Below, in pieces: positions 4,724 to 5,202 of a stretch of DNA of 5,202 nt (the stretch's first letter is position 1; every line of letters begins with the position of its first letter). The stretch covers positions 1 to 5,202 of the forward strand of contig CALKHY010000004.1 in assembly GCA_937988795.1 (NCBI GenBank), in the 5' to 3' direction. Position numbers and translations under genes: made by a program. The DNA comes from an uncultured Candidatus Saccharibacteria bacterium (lineage in GTDB: Bacteria > Patescibacteriota > Saccharimonadia > Saccharimonadales > UBA4665). The notes beneath the pieces are model-generated. The model worked only from the letters and a program-made list of their open reading frames with translations, was not told the origin of the DNA and searched no databases.

Positions 4724-5202
4724 GTTCGGCGGGTGTGGGCCAAGGATTGAACTTGCAGCCTTGCAGGTCGATAGACTGCTGTTGCATGACCGGTGCAGGC
4801 TGGCCGTCGCCCGGACAATTGCGGTGGCCAAAACCGAGCCAGTGGCCGGTTTCGTGGTTGATGACCATCACGCGGTAGTCTTCGAGTGTGCCGCCAGCTG
4901 CGTTCCATGAGTCACTGGCACCCATCCATCGGTCGTAATTAACAATGACGTTCGGGCCAACGCGACAGCTCCAGGTGTTATCACAGATTGTGGCGCTAAA
5001 GCTGGTCATTTGAGCCGCCGAGCTGAGCCAGGCGGTAAAATCACAGCCGCTGTCGGCGTAAACAAACGCGATGTCGCCGTTCTTGGCCCAGCCGCGCGGG
5101 TCAGCATACACCGCGGCGAGTTTTTGGCGGAATTCGGGGATGAGTCCAGCATCAACATCTCTGGTTGCCACACAGTAGTGGTACATTTTTACGCCCTGGC
5201 TC
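4710..5202 (-). CDS. DUF3152-like zinc metalloprotease (5' end outside window)
   Basis: The frame is open to the window edge, so at least 163 residues are seen and the true N-terminus is missing. An ATG at 5186 exists, but in-frame codons continue upstream of it (SQGVK) and no Shine-Dalgarno precedes it. Numbering from that ATG, the zinc site is HETGHWLGFGH at 111-121 (HExxHxxGxxH: H111, E112, H115, G118, H121), with M134 in APVMQQQ as a likely Met-turn. This makes it a metzincin-like fold. The blocks DPRGW (29-33), SCRVG (73-77), VNYDRW (82-87), the zinc motif, CPGDGQPAPVMQQ and GCKFNPWP (143-150) match what I remember of the DUF3152 family, common in Actinobacteria. Six cysteines (5, 48, 68, 74, 124, 144) suggest disulfides and export. 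A signal peptide or anchor would lie outside the window. The substrate is unknown. TAG stop, 25 bases before gatC. Confidence 0.85.
   Translation of the reverse strand, partial: SQGVKMYHYCVATRDVDAGLIPEFRQKLAAVYADPRGWAKNGDIAFVYADSGCDFTAWLSSAAQMTSFSATICDNTWSCRVGPNVIVNYDRWMGASDSWNAAGGTLEDYRVMVINHETGHWLGFGHRNCPGDGQPAPVMQQQSIDLQGCKFNPWPTPAELAVL

Noticed and set aside
4685..4831. N-terminal extension of GatC by 49 residues
   Set aside because: It overlaps the metalloprotease gene on the same strand in another frame, spans the promoter, and is not GatC-like.

Overview
The window is a compact run of seven genes, all on the minus strand, so transcription runs from high to low coordinates. In that order they are: a secreted-type metalloprotease of the DUF3152 kind (5' end outside the window), gatC, gatA, a small membrane-anchored protein of unknown function, gatB, a Nudix hydrolase of the ADP-ribose pyrophosphatase type, and galU (only its first 63 codons are present). 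The three gat genes encode the complete GatCAB amidotransferase, which makes Gln-tRNA(Gln) and/or Asn-tRNA(Asn) by transamidation.

The window looks like a Patescibacteria (CPR) genome, most likely Candidatus Saccharibacteria (TM7). This is an inference from the mix: the gat order with a small TM/helical protein between gatA and gatB, a DUF3152 protein otherwise best known from Actinobacteria, very tight packing, a leaderless-looking gatC promoter, and palindromic heptamer repeats between genes. Three genes end in TGA, including two universally conserved ones, so UGA is a stop codon. That argues against the code-25 lineages Gracilibacteria and Absconditabacteria.

Layout. 4710-5202: metalloprotease with HExxHxxGxxH. 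4685-4723: a likely gatC promoter overlapping the end of that gene. 4391-4684: gatC, with no Shine-Dalgarno. 4284-4374: an inverted repeat made of 7-bp units. 2839-4263: gatA. 2429-2842: the unknown membrane protein, overlapping gatA by ATGA. 2277-2425: a second heptamer inverted repeat of different sequence. 775-2265: gatB. 191-757: Nudix gene. 1-191: galU, overlapping the Nudix stop by one base (TAGTG). There is no gene-free stretch over 300 bases; the only two sizeable gaps (163 and 127 bases) are almost filled by the two repeats. I see no tRNA, rRNA, CRISPR array, transposase or convincing intrinsic terminator.

The least ordinary signal is the pair of intergenic elements. Each has two inverted arms of four tandem heptamers (CCAARYW in one, CGANAYA in the other; both fit CSANRYW). 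Each starts just after an upstream stop codon and ends just before the Shine-Dalgarno of a gat gene.
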